The position numbers and the translations under genes were made by a program. Below the pieces are notes generated by a model that was not told the DNA's origin, ran no database searches, and worked only from the letters and a program-made list of their open reading frames with translations. A stretch of 64,000 bases of DNA from Chlamydiia bacterium (lineage in GTDB: Bacteria; Chlamydiota; Chlamydiia; Chlamydiales; GCA-2402025), in contig JAUICV010000001.1 in assembly GCA_030427725.1 (NCBI GenBank), positions 669,298 to 733,297 of the forward strand, written 5' to 3'. Shown here piece after piece: positions 23,620 through 31,023 of this stretch. The number at the start of each line of letters is the position of its first letter. Position 1 is the stretch's first letter.

Positions 23620-25719
23620 ATGTCCTTTGATTTGCGTGGTGGAATTTCTGTTTATGAAACCCCTAGTCCCAATTATTGCGATTATTCAGATTCCTACAGT
23701 AGCGATAACTCTTCAAGCGATTATTCAGATTCCTACAGTAGCGATAACTCTTCAAGCGATTATTCAGATTCCTACAGTAGCGATAACTCTTCAAACGATT
23801 ATTCAGATTCCTACAGTAGCGATAACTCTTCAAACGCATCCACAGAGAGGTCCTACAAATCAGTTAGTTCTCTCGGAAATTCTATCGAACCTACCACTAT
23901 CTATGTTGTTGAAAAATCCATCTATAGAATCGCTCGCTATGTATTTAAAAAAATCAAATTCTATTTCAAAAATACCTTCAGCTTTCACTCGAGCAAGATT
24001 TCTCCAAAATTTAGAGATTACTCAACACTAGACAAAAGAGTTCAAATAGCTTTTCATTTACAACACAATCAGCCACTTTCTTTAGAAGCATTTAAAGCCG
24101 TTTGCACTGATATCCCAATTAGTGTTATGCCAGCTCAACACCTCTCGAATACTAACGGACGAACATTTAATGATTTGTCAGATGTACTTATCAACCCAAG
24201 CTTAGAGGAAATTCAAGACCTTACCTCCGATAAACCATTCACAGCAATACCTCTATCACTCGAAGGTAGTCCAAGTGAAACTGTTCTGTTTTTTATTGAC
24301 CACCAAAATAAACAAGTAGAATATTTCGACCCAAGAGGACTTAGTATAAATGACAGAACAGGAAAGAAAACAAATCAAGGCTATACAGTAAAAGATGCTT
24401 TAGAAAAAATTGTAAGCGCTCAGGGCCAAAATTATTCTCTAGTTGAAAACACAAATTATCACTTAAGTTCAAATCGCGATGGTGGATTGAGAGTATTGGA
24501 TTATATTCAAAGAAGATTAAATGGACAATTATCTGTAGAGCTCTTTGCAAATCCCACTTCAGATGGTAATTTGGCAACTTCAAGAAAAACTTGGTTAGAA
24601 ACATATTCTTCTAACTTAAAACCAGACTCCCTTCTAAAAAAAGAAAGTTCTAGGAGAGCTCGAAGAGACAATCTCTCTAGCGCAACTGATGCGTTAAAAA
24701 GTTTTGATTCCAAAAAATATTCAAAAGGAAAACCTGTAGCTGGTTTAAATGCTTTAAGTAAGCCAACAATGCTTGGAGATGCAACCTTCAATCACATTGC
24801 TTCTGCATATAAAATTCCTATCGATGGAGATGATGGAGTGGTTAAAGAAGAATTAACACTTCACGAAGCTTTTCATTTTAGAACTAACTTTTTAAGCAAA
24901 TCCTCAAACGCAATTTTCGAAGGAAAACCTAGATTTGAGACAACTTCAAGTCAGCCACTGCTCTCTGGAATAGAAGATCAAGAATATGAAGATAATTCAG
25001 CTGTTTTTTTAATAGATCATGAAAAGCAATCTATTAACTATTACGACCCTAATCGCAAAGCTTTTTGTGAAAGGCAAGCACATGAAGAATTGCTTGAAGA
25101 TACAGATATGACTGGTATAGCAGCTCCCTCTCTATTATTGGACACTTATGAAGATTTAAGAGGTAAATTTCCAGACTATACATTTGATTCAGAAGCACCT
25201 TCTTTACGAACCTTACCTGAAGGTCACAAGCTAGGCACTGCTATTAAACCAATTGCAGTTCCAGTTGTGATAAAAGGTAAACTTAGAAACCACATTGTAA
25301 CATTTAATATTGATCATAAAACACAAACAATAGAATTCTACGATTCAAGAGGTAAGACGATCTCAGATCGTTTCAACGAACCTTTAGTAAGCGATCCTAA
25401 ACAAACAATCGGATCACTTTTTTCCCAGATACGAGAAAAGTTTCCTAAATATGCGCTCAAAGAAAACACTGAAAAACATCAACACGACCTGTTCAACTGC
25501 GGTTTATATGTTTTCTCCTATTTAGCACAAAGAGCTCAAGGAAAAACATTTGAGAACATAAAAGTCCTGTCTTATCAGGAAGTTGAAACCATGCGAAGCG
25601 CACTTTATACTGAGCTTTCAAGAGTTGAAGAGCAAGTGCAATTATCTGTTCAAGATTTAGACCAAGATCAATCAACCACTGATGACGAATTTGAAATAAT
25701 CGGAGATCTAGAATCATGA
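23620..25719 (+). CDS. Ulp1 (C48)-like cysteine protease with three repeated domains
   Basis: A 699-residue protein with no signal peptide. Residues 1-20 are followed by four perfect 13-residue repeats DYSDSYSSDNSS[S/N] (21-72), then a basic helix region (100-130). Three copies of a strand motif (hydrophobic-IDH-x5-hydrophobic-x-YDP/S-R) occur at about 222-240, 460-478 and 558-578. The third copy has the full Ulp1/SUMO-protease order: H558 (NHIVTFNID), D575 (YDSRG), Q621 (KHQHD) and C627 (FNCGLYV). In copy 1 these positions are E220, D237 and G288 in place of the cysteine; copy 2 stops before the cysteine part. Only domain 3 can be catalytic; the likely role is host deubiquitinase or deSUMOylase, by inference. 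The next gene carries a fourth, degenerate copy. Confidence 0.75.
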   Translation: MSFDLRGGISVYETPSPNYCDYSDSYSSDNSSSDYSDSYSSDNSSSDYSDSYSSDNSSNDYSDSYSSDNSSNASTERSYKSVSSLGNSIEPTTIYVVEKSIYRIARYVFKKIKFYFKNTFSFHSSKISPKFRDYSTLDKRVQIAFHLQHNQPLSLEAFKAVCTDIPISVMPAQHLSNTNGRTFNDLSDVLINPSLEEIQDLTSDKPFTAIPLSLEGSPSETVLFFIDHQNKQVEYFDPRGLSINDRTGKKTNQGYTVKDALEKIVSAQGQNYSLVENTNYHLSSNRDGGLRVLDYIQRRLNGQLSVELFANPTSDGNLATSRKTWLETYSSNLKPDSLLKKESSRRARRDNLSSATDALKSFDSKKYSKGKPVAGLNALSKPTMLGDATFNHIASAYKIPIDGDDGVVKEELTLHEAFHFRTNFLSKSSNAIFEGKPRFETTSSQPLLSGIEDQEYEDNSAVFLIDHEKQSINYYDPNRKAFCERQAHEELLEDTDMTGIAAPSLLLDTYEDLRGKFPDYTFDSEAPSLRTLPEGHKLGTAIKPIAVPVVIKGKLRNHIVTFNIDHKTQTIEFYDSRGKTISDRFNEPLVSDPKQTIGSLFSQIREKFPKYALKENTEKHQHDLFNCGLYVFSYLAQRAQGKTFENIKVLSYQEVETMRSALYTELSRVEEQVQLSVQDLDQDQSTTDDEFEIIGDLES
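23680..23835 (+). repeat. Four tandem copies of a 39-bp in-frame repeat
   Basis: Copies at 23680-23718, 23719-23757, 23758-23796 and 23797-23835, each encoding DYSDSYSSDNSS plus S (copies 1-2) or N (copies 3-4). They differ only by AGC versus AAC in the last codon. The near-identity at DNA level means recent expansion; copy number changes keep the reading frame. Confidence 0.97.
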
Positions 25720-26399
25720 CCTGCTTAAACACTTTTCTTCAACAGATTAACTTCCAAGAAGCTTCTCTTTCTCATACCGATTTGATCGATTCGATCAGAG
25801 AAAAAAACTCCCTTTCATATCTGGATAAAATAATTCATCTTATTAAACAGTTATTTTCCTCTGATAAGCAATCGCTGACTCTTAAAAACAGAGTCATCAC
25901 ACAAGACACAACTAACTTGAAACAGTTTGGAGAGCAACTAAGAAAGTCCAAAATAGATACGCAAGATAGGGTTAAATCTCTGTCCTATCATGTCAATATT
26001 GATGATAGCCTTCTAATTGGAAGCGATGATCCTTCTAAACGGTTTTCAAACTTTACCAAAACATCAAACACTCCCCTACCGACTGTTATTCCTGCTGTGA
26101 TACGCCCAAATAGAATTCAAAGGCTAGTTTTATTCTATGTAGATCATAACCAGCAGACCATTCGTTACTTTGATCCAAAAGGGGTTTCCATTTTGGATAA
26201 TCAAAAAGAAGCGATTTCTACAAACGCTAAGATTTCTTTATCTGTCATTTTAAACGAGCTTCATCAAGAAAATCCAAATTACACACTCGAAGAAGCTGTT
26301 ATAGAAAGTAATGAGAGCTCAATTTTAGTCTCTTCGGATAATTCAAAGCACACCTCTGAACAGGCTTGCATAAGCTATCTTCAAACGCTCTTATCGTAA
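25716..26399 (+). CDS. Degenerate Ulp1-like domain protein, catalytic residues lost
   Basis: A 227-residue paralogue of the domains in the preceding gene. The core LVLFYVDHNQQTIRYFDPKG (137-156) matches the third copy there, but the histidine position is R136 and the nucleophile position S214 (KHTSEQACISYL) instead of Cys; the aspartate D153 remains. It is therefore a pseudoenzyme, perhaps a substrate- or ubiquitin-binding subunit. The ATG overlaps the upstream stop (ATGA), so both are made together. The N-terminal 110 residues are helical and unrecognised. It could also be a decaying duplicate. Confidence 0.65.
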   Translation: MTCLNTFLQQINFQEASLSHTDLIDSIREKNSLSYLDKIIHLIKQLFSSDKQSLTLKNRVITQDTTNLKQFGEQLRKSKIDTQDRVKSLSYHVNIDDSLLIGSDDPSKRFSNFTKTSNTPLPTVIPAVIRPNRIQRLVLFYVDHNQQTIRYFDPKGVSILDNQKEAISTNAKISLSVILNELHQENPNYTLEEAVIESNESSILVSSDNSKHTSEQACISYLQTLLS

Positions 26400-26448
26400 A
26401 AAAATTTTCCTCATTAGATCTCTGTTTAAAACAAATTTTCAAAGTCAA

Positions 26449-26478
26449 TTGACAAGCTTTAGCGGGTCGTCATATGAT
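26449..26478 (+). promoter_or_regulatory. Strong promoter for the sugar transferase operon
   Basis: Perfect -35 TTGACA (26449-26454), 18-base spacer, -10 TATGAT (26473-26478; five of six). Transcription would start near 26485, about 28 bases before the GTG start at 26513. Confidence 0.6.
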
Positions 26479-26512
26479 CGCCTTTTGTTATTTTTTTGAT
26501 CTGGTTTTGTAA

Positions 26513-27160
26513 GTGACAATAAGGCAAGGCGATACATTTCATTTTTTGTACCCATATCTAAAAAGAATTTTCGATATTTTTTTTAGCCTAGCAGCCATCT
26601 TGTTCTTTCTTCCCCTTGGACTTGCTATAGCCTTTGGAATTAAACTTACCTCAAAAGGTCCAATTTTCTATAAAAGTCAAAGACTTGGCCTGTTTCAAAA
26701 AAAAATATACTGCCTAAAATTTAGAACGATGCACACCAAGGCTGATCAGCTTTTACTTGATCTATTGGAAAAACACCCCAGCTTAAAAAAAGAGTGGAAA
26801 ACCTACCAAAAGTTAAAAAACGATCCTAGAGTTCATTTATTTGGACGATTTTTAAGAAAAACATCCCTAGATGAAATCCCTCAATTTTTCAACGTTTTGA
26901 AAGGTGATTTAAGTTTAGTGGGTCCAAGGCCCTTTGATCAGGACCAACTTCAAAACTATTTAGGTCATAAAGCTTATAAATTTTTTTCCGTGAAACCAGG
27001 CCTAACAGGCCTATGGCAAACATCTGGAAGAAGTTTGATAAGCATGCATGATCGTTTAAAAATTGAAGAACGCTATATCGACACTAGATCCTTTTGGTTA
27101 GATTTAAAACTGGTTTTAAAAACTGTTCCTATCTTCTTTAACTCTAAAGGAGCCTTTTAG
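26513..27160 (+). CDS. Membrane sugar-1-phosphate transferase (bacterial sugar transferase family)
   Basis: Initiates polysaccharide assembly by moving a sugar phosphate from a nucleotide sugar onto undecaprenyl phosphate at the inner membrane (WcaJ/PglC family catalytic domain). The 215-residue protein has one hydrophobic re-entrant helix (about 18-43) followed by GPIFYKSQRLG, YCLKFRTMHTKAD, the catalytic acidic RKTSLDEIPQFFNVLKGDLSLVGPRP and PGLTGLWQTSGR. This is the small PglC-like form without extra membrane helices. Start is GTG with a poor ribosome site. Substrate specificity cannot be read; a link with ugd at 21330 is plausible. Confidence 0.93.
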   Translation: MTIRQGDTFHFLYPYLKRIFDIFFSLAAILFFLPLGLAIAFGIKLTSKGPIFYKSQRLGLFQKKIYCLKFRTMHTKADQLLLDLLEKHPSLKKEWKTYQKLKNDPRVHLFGRFLRKTSLDEIPQFFNVLKGDLSLVGPRPFDQDQLQNYLGHKAYKFFSVKPGLTGLWQTSGRSLISMHDRLKIEERYIDTRSFWLDLKLVLKTVPIFFNSKGAF

Positions 27161-27679
27161 ATGAGAGTCAAGACCCATTGGATACTATTTTCTCTATGCC
27201 TTTTTTTAACGCTCTTTTCTCCAGCTTTTTTACCTGCTATTAGGTTGATACCTTTTACTGCATTTCTAGCCTATATCATGACAAAAAATGATTTAAAAGC
27301 AGCTATTTGCTATGGCTTTCTATGTGGTTTAATCATGGATTTCTTCTCTTCTGATCTTCGTTTAGGCTGTTATTCCCTTATATACATTCTGGCTACAATT
27401 TTTATTTATGGCCAAAAATGGCTTATTTTACATGACAAGCTTTTCTCTATAGCTCTTCATACGTTTGTTCTATCCATTTTTCTCTCTATAGCAACCTGGG
27501 CTGTAAAATCACTAGTAAGCCCAAAGGGACTTTTTAGTTTTATAGACCTTCTAAAAGAAACCCTTGTTTTATCAATGTTTGATGCACTTTTTGCTTTTAT
27601 ATGCATCACAGCCCCAGAAAAGCTTTATAAAATTCTTAGAAAAAAAGGAATACACTTTAAATTTTTAAAAGGTCTTTAG
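27161..27679 (+). CDS. Small integral membrane protein, MreD-like
   Basis: A 172-residue protein with about five membrane segments: ILFSLCLFLTLFSPAFL, LIPFTAFLAYIMT, AAICYGFLCGLIMDFF, LIYILATIFIYGQ and later LHTFVLSIFLSIATWAV and LVLSMFDALFAFICI. Its size, topology and the GLIMDFFSSDLRLG segment (the G-x3-D-x5-LG pattern of MreD) suggest the rod-shape/elongasome protein MreD, but the resemblance is weak. The ATG follows the sugar transferase stop with no gap. It could equally be an unrelated envelope protein. Confidence 0.45.
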   Translation: MRVKTHWILFSLCLFLTLFSPAFLPAIRLIPFTAFLAYIMTKNDLKAAICYGFLCGLIMDFFSSDLRLGCYSLIYILATIFIYGQKWLILHDKLFSIALHTFVLSIFLSIATWAVKSLVSPKGLFSFIDLLKETLVLSMFDALFAFICITAPEKLYKILRKKGIHFKFLKGL

Positions 27680-27725
27680 TAAACTAGACTTATATTTTTC
27701 ATTAGCCATCTCTAAAGTAACACAT

Positions 27726-28544
27726 ATGCAAAACCAACTAGACATTCCAGAGCATTTAATCTCTAGACTCAGCACTGTAGCAACCCTTTCTATAATGGCG
27801 GCTGGAGATTTTCTAAAAAAATCCTTTGGTCAAGATTTAAAAGTCCAATCTAAGGAAGGAAAACACAATTTAGTTACAGAATATGATCACAAAGTAGAAG
27901 AAATGATTATTTCTTCTATAAAAAAAGCATTTCCAGATCATATTTTTTTAGGAGAAGAGTCTGGAGAAAGCGGGTCTAATCCCCAAGCGATAAAATGGAT
28001 TATCGATCCAATAGATGGAACTGTAAACTTTGCCCACAATGTCCCTGTTTTTGCAATTAGTATTGCCGCTACATTTCACAATGAAACATTATGCGCTGTA
28101 TGTTTAGATCCTATGAGAGGAGAGCTATTTTCTGCAGAAAAAGGACAAGGTGCTTATTTAAATGGCAAGCCCTTAAAGGTCACTTCTACAGATCTTTTAA
28201 GTAACTCATTTTTAGCTACAGGATTCCCATACAACTCTGCTGAAAACCCTCTTTCTTGTATTAATCACTTCACCCACTTTGCTAAAATGGGCATTCCAAT
28301 TCGAAGGCTTGGCTCAGCTGTTCTTGATTTAGCATATCTTGCAGCTGGTAGATACGATGGATTTTGGGAGGTCTCTTTAAACCCTTGGGATTTCGCTGCA
28401 GGAAAGCTCCTTGTGGAAGAAGCTGGAGGAAAGATTACAAATTTTGAACTTGAAACACTTAAGCTAGAAGCTCCAAGTCCTATTATAGCCTCAAACTGCT
28501 TAATTCATGATCAAATCTATTCAACACTTAAAGAAAGTATGTAA
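27726..28544 (+). CDS. suhB: Inositol monophosphatase family protein (SuhB-like)
   Basis: Mg2+-dependent sugar-phosphatase of the IMPase family, 272 residues. Metal-binding motifs are GEESG (about 77-81), DPIDGTVNFAHN (about 97-108) and NPWDFAAGKLLVEEAGG near residue 220. The family includes inositol-1-phosphatase, fructose-1,6-bisphosphatase-like and PAP phosphatase activities, which these motifs do not separate. The spacing within the gene is regular with no truncation. It lies 7 bases before folD and likely shares its transcript. Confidence 0.92.
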   Translation: MQNQLDIPEHLISRLSTVATLSIMAAGDFLKKSFGQDLKVQSKEGKHNLVTEYDHKVEEMIISSIKKAFPDHIFLGEESGESGSNPQAIKWIIDPIDGTVNFAHNVPVFAISIAATFHNETLCAVCLDPMRGELFSAEKGQGAYLNGKPLKVTSTDLLSNSFLATGFPYNSAENPLSCINHFTHFAKMGIPIRRLGSAVLDLAYLAAGRYDGFWEVSLNPWDFAAGKLLVEEAGGKITNFELETLKLEAPSPIIASNCLIHDQIYSTLKESM

Positions 28545-28551
28545 CAAAAGC

Positions 28552-29415
28552 ATGACAGAACTAATAGACGGTAAACAAATTGCTTCTGAGATCAGACTCT
28601 CATTGAAGTCAAAAATCGAAAAACTAACCTCCAAACCAGGTCTTGCATTTATCCTCATTGGCAACGACCCAGCATCTCATGCTTATGTAAAAATGAAGAA
28701 AAAGGGTTGTTTGGAAACGGGCATTCACTCTGAAAGCTTTTTTTTAGATCAAAACATAACTGAGCAAGAGCTTTTAGATTTAATACAAAAATTAAATAAA
28801 GATCCTAAAATTCATGGGATTTTAGTCCAGCAACCTCTTCCAAATCATATTTCAAGCAAAAAAGTCATAGAAACAATTAATGCAAAAAAAGATGTCGATG
28901 GCTTTCATCCTATAAATGTTGGCAAGGCTTTACTCGGTGAAGAGGATGGTTTTTTTCCTTGTACACCATTTGGAATATTAAGATTGTTAAAGGCTGCAAA
29001 TATCGATTTAACAGGAAAACACGTTGTTATCATAGGAAGATCTAATATTGTTGGTAAGCCATTAGGTGCAATGCTAATTCAAAAAAAACCGTTTTTAAAT
29101 GCCACAGTAACTTATGTACACTCTAAAACCAAAGATCTACATATGCACTGCAAAATGGCTGATGTATTAGTTGCTGCTATTGGTATTGCTCATTTTGTGA
29201 AGAAAAGCTTTTTAAAACCTGGAGCAATTGTCATTGATGTAGGGATCAATAGAGTCACTTCTGAAGAAAAATCTCGAATTGTAGGTGATGTCGATTTTGA
29301 TGATGTTCACGACATGTGTTCTTACATTACCCCTGTGCCAGGTGGAGTTGGCCCTATGACTATTGCCATGCTTTTAGAAAACACGTACAAATCATTTCTT
29401 ATGACATGCGATTAG
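28552..29415 (+). CDS. folD: Bifunctional methylenetetrahydrofolate dehydrogenase/cyclohydrolase
   Basis: Interconverts 5,10-methylene-THF and 10-formyl-THF for one-carbon metabolism. 287 residues from the ATG at 28552, chosen over the ATG at 28507 because the earlier one overlaps the previous gene and homologues start at MTELIDGK. Motifs: YVKMKKKGCLETG with the catalytic lysine, VQQPLPNHI, KDVDGFHPINVG, IGRSNIVGKPLG (NADP site) and PVPGGVGPMTIAMLLENT. It overlaps the apbE-like gene by ten bases, an order I recall from C. trachomatis (CT078-CT077). Confidence 0.96.
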   Translation: MTELIDGKQIASEIRLSLKSKIEKLTSKPGLAFILIGNDPASHAYVKMKKKGCLETGIHSESFFLDQNITEQELLDLIQKLNKDPKIHGILVQQPLPNHISSKKVIETINAKKDVDGFHPINVGKALLGEEDGFFPCTPFGILRLLKAANIDLTGKHVVIIGRSNIVGKPLGAMLIQKKPFLNATVTYVHSKTKDLHMHCKMADVLVAAIGIAHFVKKSFLKPGAIVIDVGINRVTSEEKSRIVGDVDFDDVHDMCSYITPVPGGVGPMTIAMLLENTYKSFLMTCD

Positions 29416-30374
29416 CTTACGCCTTAGGCTTTTTCATATTTTTAGCCTTCAGCTCATGCTCTAACAAAGAGAAAAGGCCAACGCATTTTAGAGGGATTGC
29501 TATGACAATCCCCTATGACATCCAAATTTCTGATAGACTATCTACAAAAGAAGTAGAGGTTATAGAAAATTACATAAAAAGTTTTTTTTCCAACCTCAAT
29601 CAATCCATTAATCATTGGAATGAAGAATCTGAGCTTTATCAAATAAAAAAGAGTCCCTTCGAGCCCTCATCACACCTCCTACGTCTCGTAAAACTATCGA
29701 AATATGCTCATAAAGTAACAAAGGGGAGGTTTGATCCCTCCTTGCATTTAACAATTAAAACTTGGAAAGAGCACTTAAGTTTGGGAACCATTCCAAAAGA
29801 CCGTTTGTTGTCTAATGGATCACGATTGGACAAGATATCAACGACTGATCAAAAACTTATTTTTGAAAATAAGTTCCCTATTTTGGATTTTGATGGAATT
29901 TCAAAGGGATACGCTGTAGACGAAATCACAAAAAATCTTCAAGAGATGGGATATCACAATCTTTTCATCAATTGGGGGGGAGAAATCAAAGCCACCGGTC
30001 AATACGATAAAATAAGATGCTGGAAGGTTTTAATCGCATCCCCAATAAATCCAAAAGTCCAAGAAAGTCTAGACCTTAAAAATTTAGCAATGGCAACCTC
30101 AGCAGATTACGAGCAACTTTACCAAACAGATAAAGAAACGATCTACACCCACTTTATTAACCCTAAAACCTTCGAAGCAAAAAAGGTTCATAATAAATCA
30201 CTTTGCTCTGTAACTGTCATGCATAAAAGCTGCGCAATAGCCGATGCAATAGCTACAGCTGCCATGACCTTTGAAGATAAGAGAGCTTTAAAAGAATGGA
30301 TCTCTAAGGTAAAATCAGAGGTTCCTGACTTGAAATTTTGGGTCTTCTTCCGTGATGAAACAACCTTCAATTAA
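29406..30374 (+). CDS. apbE: FAD:protein FMN transferase (ApbE) lipoprotein
   Basis: ApbE attaches FMN to a threonine of periplasmic flavoproteins such as RnfG or NqrC. From the ATG at 29406 the N-terminus MRLAYALGFFIFLAFSSCSNKEK is a lipoprotein signal (lipobox AFSSC, cleavage before Cys), which the longer upstream start would bury. The 322-residue protein has the family motifs FDPSLHL, LDFDGISKGYAVD (flavin/metal site) and INWGGEIKATG, and ends with the SCAIADAIATAAM region that holds a metal-binding aspartate. Na+-NQR of Chlamydiae is the likely client, by inference. Confidence 0.92.
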   Translation: MRLAYALGFFIFLAFSSCSNKEKRPTHFRGIAMTIPYDIQISDRLSTKEVEVIENYIKSFFSNLNQSINHWNEESELYQIKKSPFEPSSHLLRLVKLSKYAHKVTKGRFDPSLHLTIKTWKEHLSLGTIPKDRLLSNGSRLDKISTTDQKLIFENKFPILDFDGISKGYAVDEITKNLQEMGYHNLFINWGGEIKATGQYDKIRCWKVLIASPINPKVQESLDLKNLAMATSADYEQLYQTDKETIYTHFINPKTFEAKKVHNKSLCSVTVMHKSCAIADAIATAAMTFEDKRALKEWISKVKSEVPDLKFWVFFRDETTFN

Positions 30375-30972
30375 AACCTTTTTTTTTGATCTTGGTAATG
30401 TCTTGATTAACTTCAATGACGACCTGATGTGGGAAAATTTATCAAAGGTCTGCAATGATAACGTTTGCAATATCAAAGCTGTTATATACGATAAAAATCT
30501 CTGGAAACTCTATGAGAAGGGTCTAATATCCATCCAGCAATTTATCTCAGAGATCGAAAAAGGATTAGAGAAAAAAATCTCTCATGATGAATTTATTAAA
30601 AATGCTTCTGAAATTTTCCATTCAAATGAAGAAATGCTTAAACTTTTGAAGTCGCTTCATAAGCAAAATTATGAACTTTTTTTAATATCAAATACCTGTG
30701 ACATCCACATCGACTATATAAAGAAGACGTTTGATGTATTGGATTTCTTTCATGAAAAATTACTCTCCTACGAGGTTAAATTAGCTAAGCCAGATAAAGA
30801 AATTTTTAAACAAGCTCTTACTCTGACAGAATCGAAACCCGATGAATGTTTTTATATTGATGATTTGCCAGAGCATATCGAGTCAGCCTCCACCCTAGGT
30901 ATTTCTTGTCACCTTTTTCAAAGTACAGATGGTTTAAGAAAAAGGTTTCTAGAAATGGGAATAAACGTTTAA
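30355..30972 (+). CDS. HAD superfamily phosphatase, YihX-like
   Basis: A 205-residue HAD hydrolase: motif I is FFFDLGNVLI (nucleophile Asp, with Gly in place of the second Asp, as in YihX and haloacid dehalogenases), motif II LISNT, motif III KPDKEIF with the lysine, and motif IV FYIDDLPEH. The cap domain is the small helical C1 type between motifs I and II. The ATG at 30355 overlaps apbE by 20 bases; a GTG at 30352 is possible. The substrate is unknown; YihX of E. coli dephosphorylates glucose-1-phosphate. Confidence 0.85.
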   Translation: MKQPSIKTFFFDLGNVLINFNDDLMWENLSKVCNDNVCNIKAVIYDKNLWKLYEKGLISIQQFISEIEKGLEKKISHDEFIKNASEIFHSNEEMLKLLKSLHKQNYELFLISNTCDIHIDYIKKTFDVLDFFHEKLLSYEVKLAKPDKEIFKQALTLTESKPDECFYIDDLPEHIESASTLGISCHLFQSTDGLRKRFLEMGINV

Positions 30973-31023
30973 ATCATAGTTAATATCGTTTATACTCCAG
31001 ATCTATATAGAAATTATTTTTTT

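Noticed and set aside
23680..23835. Possible CRISPR or satellite array
   Set aside because: Units abut without spacers and lie in frame within a coding region.
23627..24031. 134-codon plus-strand frame with IIQIPTVAITLQ repeats
   Set aside because: It is the +1 reading of the 39-bp repeat inside the protease gene; a repeat whose length is a multiple of three keeps all frames open.
25716..26399. Reading of this gene as the frame-shifted C-terminus of the protease gene
   Set aside because: It has its own complete domain copy and N-terminal region, and the first gene ends after a full domain; a simple frameshift would not give this.
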